From Salinibacterium sp. (lineage in GTDB: Bacteria > Actinomycetota > Actinomycetes > Actinomycetales > Microbacteriaceae), in the NCBI GenBank assembly GCA_025352485.1, contig JANXTJ010000036.1:1-6609 (forward strand): a stretch of DNA of 6,609 bases, read 5' to 3'. Below the pieces are notes generated by a model, which had not been told where the DNA came from, did not search any database, and saw nothing but the letters and a program-made list of their open reading frames with translations. The position numbers and the translations under genes are program-made. Shown in pieces: positions 6,565 to 6,609 of this stretch; position 1 is the first letter of the stretch, and each line of letters begins with the position of its first letter.

Positions 6565-6589
6565 CCTCGCCCGAATTATCCGGGCGAGG
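6565..6589 (-). terminator. Second stem-loop, tandem with the first
   Basis: CCTCGCCCG (6565-6573) pairs perfectly with CGGGCGAGG (6581-6589) around the 7-nt AT-rich loop AATTATC. It lies 9 bp from the neighbouring stem-loop and within about 20 nt of the right edge. In the minus direction it would come first after an upstream gene. No T-run follows it. Terminator or RNA-processing barrier are both possible. Confidence 0.5.
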
Positions 6590-6602
6590 CCACCGCGTCG
6601 AA

Positions 6603-6609
6603 CTACTTA
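6603..6609 (-). other. Possible end of an upstream gene at the right edge
   Basis: Read on the minus strand, the window begins TAAGTAG, which offers a TAA (6609-6607) or, in another frame, AAG TAG (stop at 6605-6603). Together with the stem-loops just downstream, this suggests a minus-strand gene ends here. In peptide importer loci the binding-protein gene often stands at this place. Nothing coding is visible, so the identity is inference only. Confidence 0.2.

Overview
The window is a GC-rich stretch with the coding style of a high-GC Gram-positive bacterium (Actinomycetota). The look of the proteins (TypA with NKTD, a fused two-domain peptide ATPase, an actinobacterial-type PH-domain membrane protein) suggests a member of the Microbacteriaceae. 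That family-level placement is recognition from memory, not a computed result.

Layout from left to right. Positions 1-1080 (minus) hold the N-terminal 360 codons of the translational GTPase TypA/BipA; the gene runs off the left edge. Positions 1081-1303 are a non-coding gap with weak hairpins and a weak candidate typA promoter. Positions 1304-3073 (minus) encode a dipeptide/oligopeptide ABC importer ATPase in which the DppD-like and DppF-like halves are fused. A 59-bp divergent gap separates it from a plus-strand gene (3133-3759) for a small membrane protein with a bacterial PH-like domain. After a 53-bp convergent gap with a perfect 16-bp palindrome come the two permease genes on the minus strand: a DppC-type permease (3813-4880) and a DppB-type permease (4880-6412), which overlap by one base. 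Positions 6413-6609 are a non-coding leader with two GC-rich stem-loops in tandem. They probably follow an upstream gene, plausibly the substrate-binding protein, that ends at or just beyond the right edge.

How the genes work together. The three minus-strand transport genes supply both membrane subunits and both nucleotide-binding domains of one peptide importer; only the extracellular binding protein is missing from view. The PH-domain gene lies in the opposite orientation between the permeases and the ATPase, so either the ATPase has its own promoter or the transporter forms an interrupted (non-contiguous) operon with an antisense gene inside it. TypA is a housekeeping neighbour with no evident functional link.

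No mobile element, CRISPR array, tRNA or rRNA was found. The region looks chromosomal and mostly ordinary. The two points most worth checking are the interrupted operon layout and a large extra hydrophobic block (about 170 residues, roughly six extra membrane segments) inside the DppB-type permease.
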